From Flavobacteriales bacterium UBA1986 (GTDB lineage: Bacteria; Bacteroidota; Bacteroidia; Flavobacteriales_G; Salibacteraceae): a stretch of 38,660 nt of DNA. Shown piece after piece: positions 25,755-34,448 of the stretch. The notes beneath the pieces were generated by a model that was given only the letters and a program-made list of their open reading frames with translations, searched no databases and had not been told where the DNA came from. Both the position numbers and the translations under genes were made by a program. Position 1 is the stretch's first letter. Every line of letters starts with the position of its first letter. Location of the stretch: the NCBI GenBank assembly GCA_002336245.1, contig DDDG01000015.1:55499-94158 (forward strand), read 5' to 3'.

Positions 25755-28439
25755 CTATACATCGCTGTTCATCAACTTCTTCCTGAGAATATCAAACGGA
25801 ATGATGAGGAAGGACATCACTACTACCAGCAACCACTCTTGCCAACCAAGGGCAATTGTGCGGAACATAACGCCTCCAAAGTAGACGAGAATGACTTGGA
25901 TGATGAAGATGAGAACTACCACACGGATGAAGCCTTTGTTCTTTCCAATGTGATGAAGAAGAGTAGTCTCCTCCACGCGCACATTCAACTTATTGAAGTT
26001 GTTCATGAATACGAAGAGAGTGAAGAAACCTGTAAGGAAAGGCAATTCCATATTCGGTGTTCCTAGAAGTTCAGGACGTTCGAAGAAACCATGAATGAAG
26101 CCCGTTTCAAGGAAGATGATGCATATTAAAGTGATGAAGATTCCATTCGAGAAAATCGACATCCACATCTGAGGCGTAATCAAGGCCTCGTCCCTACTCT
26201 TCGGCTGCTCTTCCATATGTTTCGCCAAAGGTGGTTCACCACTAAAGGCTAAGGCAGCAAGAGTATCCATAATCAAGTTGATCCAGAGAAGTTGAATCAT
26301 AGTAAGTGGCAGTTCAAAACCGAGGAAAGGCCCCAAGAAAGCAATCAATATGGCCCCTACGTTCACGGTCAATTGGAATATGATGAACTTCTGAACTGAC
26401 CTATATATCGTTCTTCCGTAATGCACCGCGTTAGCCACAGAATGGATGTTGTCGTCGAGCAGAACAATATCAGAAGCTTCTTTTGCCACCTCTGTTCCAC
26501 TTCCAAGAGCGAAACCAACATCAGCCTTACTCAGGGCCGGACTGTCGTTTACACCATCGCCGGTCATACCAACAACCAATTCTAATGATTGCGCAAGTTT
26601 GACTAAGCGCGTTTTATCACTTGGAAGACACCTACTCACCACACGAAGGCGTGGCAGCATTTCTTTCAATTCAGCATCGCTGAAGGATGCCATCTCTTTT
26701 GAACCGATGGCAATGTCGTCGTAACGAGTCATGATGCCTGCTTCTTTAGCAATGGCAATGGCTGTACCGTGTCGGTCGCCAGTAATCATAACCACCTGCA
26801 CTCCCGCTTTCTGCAAAGATTCAATGGCTGGACGTGCATCTTGACGCAATTCGTCACGAATCAGACTAAAGCCCAAAATCGTTAAGTCATTTGGAAGTTC
26901 AGCATCTTCGGTCACTTGACTGTCCGTTGCGCCCAAACCAATAATTCGATAACCCTCAGAAGCTTTATCGTCGATGTAGGAACTCACAAGCTGCATGCTC
27001 TCTTGAGTCAACTTCTGACGCTTACCATTTGAGTTATAAAAGTGAGTGCTCTTTGCAAGAAGCACTTCTGCGGCTCCTTTAACCAAGGATATTTCATCAA
27101 CAATCTCGTACTTGATTCTCGTTGCCGAGAACTTGCGTTCTGAATTGAAATGAACTTGGTTGATTATTCGAACTTGATCTGGAGTGTAGGTATTCTCGGA
27201 GTTGTAAACGAATTTCAAAAGAGCCCGTTCCGTAGAGTTTCCACCCAATATTAGATCGTCGTCCCCTTTTGCTTCCTTATTTATGATGCTAGTAGAGTTT
27301 TCACGAAGAGACAAATCGAGCAGGTTTCTGACCTCGTATGGCATCTCTTCCGGACTTCTCCAAGACGTACAGTGATATTCTCTTTCAGGATCAATCGTAA
27401 GAAAGCTCACAGCTTCCAATTTTCCTAGAGTTATCGTACCCGTTTTATCCGTGAATAGAATATTGAGACTTCCTGAGGTTTCAATTCCTAGAAGTTGACG
27501 CACCAATACGTGTGACTTCAAAAGTCGCCGCATGTTCTGAGCCAGAACGATGGCAATCATCATGGGCAATCCTTCCGGAACGACCACTACAATAATGATA
27601 ACAGCTAGGATGAGCGCAAGAACAACGTCCTTCATCACCAATTGCCATTGGGAGAAGTACATTTCAAAATCTCCGGAATTGTCGAGATAAATCACCTTGA
27701 ACATAAAAGCCAGGGCAATGAGTGGCGCTCCCAAATAAGCAAAACGAGCAATCTGATTCGCTAAGCTGGAAAGTTTCAAACGCAATGGACCAATGCGTTC
27801 TTCCTTTTTTAATTCATTTGCCAATCGACCAAATGTGGTTTTGTCTCCAACAAAAAGGACTTCCATCACGGCTTCACCATCCTCTACTACACTTCCACGG
27901 AAAACACTGTGACTGTCTTCAAGGTCTGGAGTAACAGGTTCACCCGGGCGTTTATGCACGGCCTCGGGCTCTCCATTTAGTATGGCTTGGTTAACTTTAA
28001 CATCTCCTCGAATGATTATACCATCCGCCGGAACTTTACTTCCTGCCTCTATATATACCTTATCACCAACAACAATTTGCTCAATTCCAATTCTTGTAAT
28101 GCTGGAACCTCGAAAAACATTGAGAAAGATTTTGGAAGCTTCTTCTTGAAGCTTTTGGAAGGTTTGTTCGTTTTTGAATTCCGACCAAGTTGAAACGAAA
28201 GTGGCTAAAACCAGGGCAATACCGATGCCTAAGCCTCCATACCACTCGGTATATCCAAAAAACGAAAGGACAATAACAATCACGAGTGCTACTACAAGCA
28301 CAATAATCATCGGGTCCGCTGCATTCTCTGCAAGCTTTGACCAAAAGGTGTCTCCCTTATGTTCACTCAGGCTGTTCGAGCCATTCTCTGAACGGGATTT
28401 TTCAACCCCCTGCTCACTAAGTCCTTGAACCTCAATCAT
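25755..28439 (-). CDS. Calcium-translocating P-type ATPase (PMCA-like, P-type IIB)
   Basis: 894 residues. It exports Ca2+ using ATP, forming a phospho-Asp. Visible motifs: IFTDKTGTITLGKLE-type phosphorylation site (LFTDKTGTITLGK), MTGDGVNDSPALSKADVG hinge, PEGLP in M4 (VVVPEGLPMMIAIVL), and M6 QLLWINLIMDTLAALAFSGE with the Asn and Asp of the PMCA-type single Ca2+ site. The N-terminus (GLSEQGVEKSRSENGSNSLS) matches the cation-ATPase N domain. The actuator loop reads LNGEPEAVHK where TGES is expected (see findings). The gene is divergent from the formate dehydrogenase genes, with 215 bp between. Confidence 0.92.
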   Translation of the reverse strand: MIEVQGLSEQGVEKSRSENGSNSLSEHKGDTFWSKLAENAADPMIIVLVVALVIVIVLSFFGYTEWYGGLGIGIALVLATFVSTWSEFKNEQTFQKLQEEASKIFLNVFRGSSITRIGIEQIVVGDKVYIEAGSKVPADGIIIRGDVKVNQAILNGEPEAVHKRPGEPVTPDLEDSHSVFRGSVVEDGEAVMEVLFVGDKTTFGRLANELKKEERIGPLRLKLSSLANQIARFAYLGAPLIALAFMFKVIYLDNSGDFEMYFSQWQLVMKDVVLALILAVIIIVVVVPEGLPMMIAIVLAQNMRRLLKSHVLVRQLLGIETSGSLNILFTDKTGTITLGKLEAVSFLTIDPEREYHCTSWRSPEEMPYEVRNLLDLSLRENSTSIINKEAKGDDDLILGGNSTERALLKFVYNSENTYTPDQVRIINQVHFNSERKFSATRIKYEIVDEISLVKGAAEVLLAKSTHFYNSNGKRQKLTQESMQLVSSYIDDKASEGYRIIGLGATDSQVTEDAELPNDLTILGFSLIRDELRQDARPAIESLQKAGVQVVMITGDRHGTAIAIAKEAGIMTRYDDIAIGSKEMASFSDAELKEMLPRLRVVSRCLPSDKTRLVKLAQSLELVVGMTGDGVNDSPALSKADVGFALGSGTEVAKEASDIVLLDDNIHSVANAVHYGRTIYRSVQKFIIFQLTVNVGAILIAFLGPFLGFELPLTMIQLLWINLIMDTLAALAFSGEPPLAKHMEEQPKSRDEALITPQMWMSIFSNGIFITLICIIFLETGFIHGFFERPELLGTPNMELPFLTGFFTLFVFMNNFNKLNVRVEETTLLHHIGKNKGFIRVVVLIFIIQVILVYFGGVMFRTIALGWQEWLLVVVMSFLIIPFDILRKKLMNSDV

Positions 28440-28654
28440 AAAGTAGGGCGCTCCAATCGGAGGGTTTTAGCATAGTATTTCAAAAATATAATTTCTGACT
28501 TATGGACCTCAGTTTATCTCACTTTTTAGAGAGTTTTTCCAAAAACAATTTATGAACCCTTCAATCTGAATTCTTTCTAGCACATGATAATGACCTATGT
28601 CATTTCAAAATCGCTATTTTAGAACCCCATATCTAGATAGACAGCCCAACATAT

Positions 28655-30328
28655 ATGTCGAAAAACATAAGTCACCTTTCAGGAAGAGAAGGAAAAGCCC
28701 TCGAGTTTAACCTCTTTGAAGAGTACGGAATTGTCGCAAATGAAATTGGCACAGTTGACAAAAAGAAAAGCGAAGAACTCGCCAAACACTTTCTTGTCGG
28801 AGATGCAAACACCTTTGGAGCAACCTCTTTCTACGATTTCTTGAAGGAAGAAAACAAAGGAAAGCGCGCCTATGTATGCAATGGCAGCGCGTGTCTTTGC
28901 GCTGGCACTCAGAATGGAGTAAAAGAAGAGCTTTCAAAACATATGAAAGCCGAAGAAATTGGCCATATGACCTGCCTAGGTAGGTGTCATGAAACTGGTG
29001 CATTCCACCTCGACGGTGAAAACTACTCAGCCAAATCTTCAGAGGAAATAGCTCAGATTTTCAAAGATGGTGAACGTCGTGAAGACGAATACATCGTTGG
29101 AAGCAATTGCGCCGATCCAATTCTCACACGAGATTTCCCCGGAGTAGACAAATACTATCGCCTATTAGAAGACTGCTTCGCTAAAGGTCGTGAAGTTGCT
29201 CTCGAAGAAATGAAGCTTTCCGGACTGAGAGGTCGTGGAGGTGCTGGCTTCCCCATGGGCATGAAGTGGGAATTCTGTAAGAATGCGGAGGCAGACCAGA
29301 AATTCATCGTCTGCAATGCTGATGAAGGTGACCCAGGCGCCTACTCAGATCGCTATTTATTGGAAAAACAAGTCCACTCGGTCCTTTTTGGAATGATGGT
29401 CGGCGGTTTCATCATCGGGGCTGATAAAGGAGTCCTATATATACGTGCTGAATATCCAGAGTCTGTTCGAATTACGGAACAAGCCATCGAAGAACTCAAA
29501 AGTGCAGGCTGGCTCGGCGACAACATTAAAGGAAGTGGATTCAATTTCAACTTCAAAGTCATAAAAGCTGCGGGTGCTTACATCTGCGGTGAAGAAACGG
29601 CTCTCCTCTCTTCCATTGAAGGTCAACGGCCAGAAGTGAGAGTTCGTCCACCCTTCCCAGCACAAGAAGGACTTTTCCGAAAGCCTACTGTTGTGAACAA
29701 TGTAGAGACGCTGGCAAGTGTGCACTACATTCTTTCTAAAGGTGGTGAGCATTTCAAAAATATTGGGCGAGGAAGATCCACCGGAACCAAATTGGTTTGT
29801 CTGGACAGCTTCTTCAACAAACCAGGATTGTACGAAGTTGAAATGGGTACTCCCATGTCTGAGGTCGTGAACGATCTTGGTGGTGGCTTTAAGCAAGAAG
29901 TGAAAGCCATTCAAGTGGGTGGGCCTTTGGGCGGAATTGTTCCCACGACACACATAGATAAACTCAGCTTGGATTTCGAGTCCTACGCCGAAAATGGATT
30001 TCTACTTGGACATGCGGGAGTCGTAAGCATTCCGAAAGACTTTCCCATGGTTCAATACCTCGAACATTTGTTTGAGTTTACATCGGTTGAATCCTGTGGT
30101 AAATGTTTCCCTTGTCGATTGGGTTCAAGAAGAGGCTGGGAAATGCTTGAGAAAGCAAGAACTGAAGGATTTAAAATCGATCGTCAATTGATGGACGACC
30201 TTCTAGAAGCTCTGGAAGATGGATCGCTTTGCGCTTTGGGCGGCGGATTACCTTTGGGTATCAAAAACGCACTCAAACACTTCCACGAAGAATTGTCGCC
30301 TTATTTCACTGAACCTGTAACAGCCTAA
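28655..30328 (+). CDS. NAD-linked formate dehydrogenase beta subunit (NuoE/NuoF-like, flavin and Fe-S)
   Basis: 557 residues. The N-terminal 125 residues are thioredoxin-like: Cys75, Cys80, Cys107 and Cys111 show the NuoE [2Fe-2S] spacing (C-x4-C, later C-x3-C, in CLGRC). The rest is NuoF-like, with the NADH/FMN motif GLRGRGGAGFPMGMKW, then CNADEGDPGAYSDR, then the [4Fe-4S] site ESCGKCFPCRLG and a later CALGGG. It passes formate electrons to NAD. No separate gamma subunit (fdsG type) is visible, so the N-terminal domain may take its place. The alpha subunit starts 9 bp downstream, forming an operon. Confidence 0.88.
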   Translation: MSKNISHLSGREGKALEFNLFEEYGIVANEIGTVDKKKSEELAKHFLVGDANTFGATSFYDFLKEENKGKRAYVCNGSACLCAGTQNGVKEELSKHMKAEEIGHMTCLGRCHETGAFHLDGENYSAKSSEEIAQIFKDGERREDEYIVGSNCADPILTRDFPGVDKYYRLLEDCFAKGREVALEEMKLSGLRGRGGAGFPMGMKWEFCKNAEADQKFIVCNADEGDPGAYSDRYLLEKQVHSVLFGMMVGGFIIGADKGVLYIRAEYPESVRITEQAIEELKSAGWLGDNIKGSGFNFNFKVIKAAGAYICGEETALLSSIEGQRPEVRVRPPFPAQEGLFRKPTVVNNVETLASVHYILSKGGEHFKNIGRGRSTGTKLVCLDSFFNKPGLYEVEMGTPMSEVVNDLGGGFKQEVKAIQVGGPLGGIVPTTHIDKLSLDFESYAENGFLLGHAGVVSIPKDFPMVQYLEHLFEFTSVESCGKCFPCRLGSRRGWEMLEKARTEGFKIDRQLMDDLLEALEDGSLCALGGGLPLGIKNALKHFHEELSPYFTEPVTA

Positions 30329-30337
30329 ATCAAGAAG

Positions 30338-33130
30338 ATGCACAAACAAATTTCCGACATCGAATTGGCCATGATTGAGAAAGGAGAACTCGATCTTAAA
30401 GTTGGTTACATCAACGACGAAGCCTACACCATGACTGAGGGTGAAACCGTTCTCAGCTTTGTTCGTCGCTACTTCAATATGGACGAAGTTCCTACGCTTT
30501 GTGACGCACCGAACCTCGAAGCTTTTGGTTCTTGTCGCGTGTGTAGCGTTGAAGTTGCTTTAGAAAAAGGCGGTAAAAGAAAAACCATGGCTTCCTGCCA
30601 CACCCCTGCATCGGAAGGCATGTTCATCTACACGAACTCTCCAAAAATTCAACGTCTTCGGAAGAACTTGGTTGAACTCGTTTTAACCGATCATCCTTTA
30701 GACTGCTTGACCTGCGAGGTAAACGGAAACTGTGAACTCCAAACAGTTGCCGCTCAAGTTGGAATTCGCGATGTGCGATACCCTAAAGGCAAAACTCACC
30801 TTCATTACGAGAAGGATATGAGTCATCCTTATATGACTTCCGATCTTTCAAAGTGCATCAACTGCTATCGATGCGTTCGTGCCTGTGATGAAGTTCAAGG
30901 TCAGTTCGTACTCTCCATGGCTGGAAGAGGTTTCGACAATAAGATTGTGAAAGGATCGGATGTGAGTTTCAAAGATTCCGATTGTGTTTCCTGTGGCGCT
31001 TGCGCGCAGGCCTGCCCTACTTCTGCAATTTCAGATATTTTTCAATCCAAAGCCATCAATGCAACAGAAACTACACGTACAGTATGTACTTATTGTGGTG
31101 TTGGTTGCAACCTAGAAGTATCCTCCAAAAACGGTGAGGTTCTGAGCATCCAAGCTCCATACGACGCTGAAGTAAATCAAGGACATACTTGCCTGAAAGG
31201 CCGTTATGCCTTCAAATTCTACGATCACCCAGAACGATTGAGAAAACCTCTCATCAAAAAGAATGGTGAATTCAAGGAGGTTGAATGGGACGAGGCCTAC
31301 GATTTCATTGTAAACAAACTCAATAAAATCAAGGAAGAAGATGGTCCAGATGCCATTGCTGGAATCTCCTCTTCACGTTGTACAAACGAAGAGAACTATC
31401 TCATGCAGAAGTTCATTCGTGCGGTTGTTGGAACAAACAACATCGACGGATGTGCGCGAGTATGTCACTCCCCTACTGCACTTGGAATGCAACGCACTTT
31501 CGGAACTGGAGCTGCTACGAACTCCATCGAAGACATCAAGCATACAGATATGATGATGGTGATTGGCGCCAACCCAACAAAAGCTCATCCTGTAACCGGA
31601 GCTAAGTTGAAGCAGGCCGCCATGAAAGGCACCAAACTCATCGTCATCGATCCATATCGAACGGAAATTGCACGATATGCAGACTTCCACCTTCAATTGC
31701 GTCCGGGAACAAACGTTGCCGTTCTCAACATGATGTTGTACTACATTATTATGGATGAGCTCGTCGACCAAAAATTCGTTCAAAACAGAACTTCTGGCTA
31801 CGACGATTTCGTAAAAAGCATTCATCACCTCGACATTGAGAAACTGGAAAAAGTGAGCGGCGTTGACCGCAATCTAGTGCGCGAAGCTGCACATGCCTAT
31901 GCTACAGCTCCGAACGCAATGTCATTTCATGGCTTGGGAGTTACCGAGCATTCTCAAGGAACTTTCACGGTTATGCAAATCGCTCAATTGGCGATGGTTA
32001 CCGGAAACATTGGTCGTCCGGGAGTTGGTGTGAATCCACTTCGTGGACAAAACAACGTTCAAGGATCTGCCGATATGGGCGTTCAGCCGCACCAAGGTGC
32101 TGGATACATGGATTACACGCAGCCTGGAATCACCAACATCTATGAGGATTACTACGGTGTAGATATGCCCACCAAGATGGGACTTAAGATTCCTGAAATG
32201 TTCGACGAATCGATTGCAGGAAAGCTTCGTGCCATGTGGATTATTGGAGAAGACGTAGCTCAAACCGATCCAAATACGCAACATGTTGTTAAAGCATTGA
32301 GCAGTCTTGACATTCTCATCGTTCAAGAGCTCTTCATGACTGAAACGGCCAAGCTCGCCGACGTAGTTCTTCCTGGGGCTTCATTCTTGGAGAAAAGCGG
32401 AACCTTCACCAACGGTGAACGCCGTATACAACGGGTAAACAAAGTAGTTGACCCTGTTGGTGACGCCAAGGTGGACGGACAAATCATCATCGATGTTATG
32501 AACCGCATGGGTTATGCTCAGCCAGATTACGACGCTGAAGGCATGCTAAAAGAGATTGCTGGAATCGTTCCTTTCTTCAAAGGTGCTACTTGGGCAGGCT
32601 TGGCAGAAAACGGTTTGCAGTGGCCAGTTGCCGAAGATGGTACCGATACTCAGATCCTTCATGAAAAAGAATTCAAAATAGGAAAAGGACGTTTCTACTA
32701 CTTCGATTGGAGAGAGTCAGAAGAAGTTGAAACTCACGGAAAAGAATATCCATTCATTCTAACCACTGTGCGCGAATTGGAACACTACAACTGTGGCGCT
32801 ATGACGCGCCGTACGGCAAATGTGGAAATCCTGAAAGAAGATTTCTTGGTCATCAATCCAGCGGATGCGAAAGCGAAAAACATCGCCGATGGTGATATGG
32901 TGTGCATGACTAGCGAACGAGGAAAAGTGGATGTACGTGCACGAGTATCGGAAGACGTAAAGCAGGGTGTTTTGAGTTCGACTTTCCACTTTCCCGACAT
33001 CATGCTGAACAACATCACTTCGAATGTTTCTGACAGCGAAGCTATGTGCCCAGAGTACAAGGTGGTGAGTGTCGACATTCGCAAATCGAAGGGGGTGCAC
33101 AAGCATCAGCCGACGACTGCGCTAGTTTAG
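30338..33130 (+). CDS. Formate dehydrogenase alpha subunit (molybdenum/tungsten, Cys form)
   Basis: 930 residues. N-terminal NuoG-like Fe-S domain: [2Fe-2S] Cys in PTLCDAP, GSCRVCS and SCHTP; the His-x3-C-x2-C cluster in TDHPLDCLTCEVNGNC; two ferredoxin clusters (CINCYRCVRACDE and CVSCGACAQACPTSA). The catalytic part opens with the [4Fe-4S] site CTYCGVGC. The metal ligand is Cys376 (CARVCHSPT), where some enzymes have selenocysteine; the conserved Arg569 is in NPLRGQNNVQGSADMG. These last two features mark a genuine formate dehydrogenase rather than a nitrate reductase. Formate oxidation is inferred to feed NADH. No accessory gene (such as fdhD) is in the window. Confidence 0.9.
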   Translation: MHKQISDIELAMIEKGELDLKVGYINDEAYTMTEGETVLSFVRRYFNMDEVPTLCDAPNLEAFGSCRVCSVEVALEKGGKRKTMASCHTPASEGMFIYTNSPKIQRLRKNLVELVLTDHPLDCLTCEVNGNCELQTVAAQVGIRDVRYPKGKTHLHYEKDMSHPYMTSDLSKCINCYRCVRACDEVQGQFVLSMAGRGFDNKIVKGSDVSFKDSDCVSCGACAQACPTSAISDIFQSKAINATETTRTVCTYCGVGCNLEVSSKNGEVLSIQAPYDAEVNQGHTCLKGRYAFKFYDHPERLRKPLIKKNGEFKEVEWDEAYDFIVNKLNKIKEEDGPDAIAGISSSRCTNEENYLMQKFIRAVVGTNNIDGCARVCHSPTALGMQRTFGTGAATNSIEDIKHTDMMMVIGANPTKAHPVTGAKLKQAAMKGTKLIVIDPYRTEIARYADFHLQLRPGTNVAVLNMMLYYIIMDELVDQKFVQNRTSGYDDFVKSIHHLDIEKLEKVSGVDRNLVREAAHAYATAPNAMSFHGLGVTEHSQGTFTVMQIAQLAMVTGNIGRPGVGVNPLRGQNNVQGSADMGVQPHQGAGYMDYTQPGITNIYEDYYGVDMPTKMGLKIPEMFDESIAGKLRAMWIIGEDVAQTDPNTQHVVKALSSLDILIVQELFMTETAKLADVVLPGASFLEKSGTFTNGERRIQRVNKVVDPVGDAKVDGQIIIDVMNRMGYAQPDYDAEGMLKEIAGIVPFFKGATWAGLAENGLQWPVAEDGTDTQILHEKEFKIGKGRFYYFDWRESEEVETHGKEYPFILTTVRELEHYNCGAMTRRTANVEILKEDFLVINPADAKAKNIADGDMVCMTSERGKVDVRARVSEDVKQGVLSSTFHFPDIMLNNITSNVSDSEAMCPEYKVVSVDIRKSKGVHKHQPTTALV

Positions 33131-33140
33131 ATATAGGTTT

Positions 33141-33166
33141 CGAGTCCCTGAGTTCATCGAAGGGCG
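33141..33166. repeat. Palindromic repeat arm A1
   Basis: 26-bp arm beginning CGAGTCCCTGAG and ending TCGAAGGGCG. It differs from arm A3 by one base, and its reverse complement matches arms B1 and B2 at 17 of 22 aligned bases. It lies in the 158-bp gap after the formate dehydrogenase gene. Confidence 0.85.
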
Positions 33167-33198
33167 GATGGTCAACCAACAAGCTAAATATCGCTTAC

Positions 33199-33225
33199 CC
33201 GGTCTTCGACGAGCTCAGACGCTCG
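33199..33225. repeat. Palindromic repeat arm B1
   Basis: 27-bp arm beginning CCGGTCTTCGACGAGC; it includes the short hairpin CGAGC / TCAGAC / GCTCG. It is identical to arm B2. With arm A2, 19 bp further on, it makes an inverted doublet. Confidence 0.9.
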
Positions 33226-33244
33226 TAAATTTGCAAACCCACTT

Positions 33245-33279
33245 CGAGTCCCTGAGCCTCCTGAGCTTGACGAAGGGCG
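33245..33279. repeat. Palindromic repeat arm A2 (extended variant)
   Basis: 35-bp arm beginning CGAGTCCCTGAG and ending GACGAAGGGCG. It is the A arm with an extra 9 bp inside (a second CTGAG). The stop codon of the GIY-YIG gene lies 10 bp after it. Confidence 0.88.
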
Positions 33280-33288
33280 AAGGGCGGG

Positions 33289-33588
33289 TTATTTCTTCTT
33301 AGAACCATTATCATTAGAAAGTCTAACCAACTCATCCAAATCTCCATTCATAAGTGCAATTTTCTTTGCCCTACTCCAACCCTTAATTTGATATTCTAGC
33401 TCATATGCTTCTCGAATATCGATGAGTTCATAGGCAAAAACAAGTTTTACTGGTCTTCTCTTAAATGTATAGGCCTTTAAGTCAAGTCCTTCTTGGTGCT
33501 CTGCAAACCTTCGCTCAAGATCGTTTGTAGACCCCGTATAATAGGATCCATCGAAACATTCGAGGATGTAAACCCAGCTTGATTGCAT
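33289..33588 (-). CDS. Small GIY-YIG nuclease domain protein
   Basis: 99 residues, essentially a single GIY-YIG domain of the URI type. WVYILECFDGSYYTGSTND holds the GIY (VYI) and YIG (YTG) strands; the catalytic Arg is in LERRFAEHQEG and the metal-binding Glu in AYELEYQIKGW. A short basic tail (NGSKKK) follows. Single-domain proteins of this family are abundant and often multicopy in Bacteroidetes; their role is not established. Its stop codon abuts repeat arm A2, and the B2-A3 doublet begins 57 bp before its start codon, so the gene is enclosed by matched repeat doublets. Confidence 0.9.
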   Translation of the reverse strand: MQSSWVYILECFDGSYYTGSTNDLERRFAEHQEGLDLKAYTFKRRPVKLVFAYELIDIREAYELEYQIKGWSRAKKIALMNGDLDELVRLSNDNGSKKK

Positions 33589-33644
33589 GTTTCGAAAGAA
33601 GTCATTGTCATTGATATATGGCGAATAGGATGATTCATTCTGAA

Positions 33645-33671
33645 CCGGTCTTCGACGAGCTCAGACGCTCG
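33645..33671. repeat. Palindromic repeat arm B2
   Basis: Identical over 27 bp to arm B1 (starts CCGGTCTTCGACGAGC). The start-to-start distance to B1 is 446 bp, which spans the GIY-YIG gene. It pairs with arm A3, again 19 bp away. Confidence 0.9.
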
Positions 33672-33690
33672 AACTTTCAAGAACAAACAA

Positions 33691-33716
33691 CGAGTCCCTG
33701 AGTTTATCGAAGGGCG
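33691..33716. repeat. Palindromic repeat arm A3
   Basis: 26-bp arm (CGAGTCCCTGAG then TTTATCGAAGGGCG) with one difference from A1. It closes the second inverted doublet, upstream of the GIY-YIG gene. Confidence 0.88.
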
Positions 33717-33778
33717 AGTAGATTACTCCAACGTTCAATTCCCGTTGTAGTTCCGATTCTTCTAGTTTTGCAGCCGCA

Positions 33779-34447
33779 ATGGCAGATTCCATAAATCTTA
33801 AGGAGAATTTCCAAAATGTAGAAGCCCAACTTCAAGAGGGTGTGCTTCTAGTAGCTGTGAGCAAAACCAAGCCCAACGAACTCATTCAGGAAGCCTACAA
33901 TCTAGGCTACAGAGACTTTGGCGAGAACAAGGTGCAAGATTTGGCCGCCAAGGCAGAGGTGCTACCGCAAGACATAAATTGGCATTTTATTGGGCACTTG
34001 CAGACAAATAAGGTCAAGTACATTGCGCCTTTCGTGCACCTCATCCACTCCATCGACAGCTTAAAGCTCTTAAAAGAAGTTCAAAAGCGTGCCGCTTCAA
34101 ACGATCGTACAATTTCTGTTTTGCTTCAAGGAGCTATTTCTGAAGAAGACACCAAATTTGGCTGGGACTTAAGGGAGTTGTCGGCCTTCTTAAAAAATGA
34201 AGAATGGAGGAACTACCCAAATGTTTCTGTGATCGGACTTATGGGAATGGCCTCAAACACCAGCGATGAGGAATTGGTGAAGCGCGAGTTCAAAAGCCTG
34301 AGAAGCTTCAGAGATGAGCATTCTAGCGCTGATCTTCCCTTGAAGGATTTGAGCATGGGCATGAGCGGTGATTTTAAATTGGCAATGGCCGAAGGAAGTA
34401 CGATGGTTCGGATTGGAAGCAGCCTATTCGGAGCAAGAAATTATTGA
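33779..34447 (+). CDS. YggS/PLPBP family pyridoxal-phosphate-binding protein
   Basis: 222 residues, the usual length of the YggS/PROSC family, which maintains PLP homeostasis in the cytoplasm and has no known enzyme activity. The PLP lysine is K29 in VAVSKTKP. Family blocks follow: YRDFGENKVQDLAAKAE, INWHFIGHLQTNKVKYI, HLIHSIDSLKLL and a C-terminal LSMGMSGDFKLAMAEGSTMVRIGSSLFG with the phosphate-binding Ser/Gly loop. The HEAT-repeat gene begins 2 bp after the stop, so the pair is co-transcribed. Confidence 0.93.
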   Translation: MADSINLKENFQNVEAQLQEGVLLVAVSKTKPNELIQEAYNLGYRDFGENKVQDLAAKAEVLPQDINWHFIGHLQTNKVKYIAPFVHLIHSIDSLKLLKEVQKRAASNDRTISVLLQGAISEEDTKFGWDLRELSAFLKNEEWRNYPNVSVIGLMGMASNTSDEELVKREFKSLRSFRDEHSSADLPLKDLSMGMSGDFKLAMAEGSTMVRIGSSLFGARNY

Positions 34448-34448
34448 G

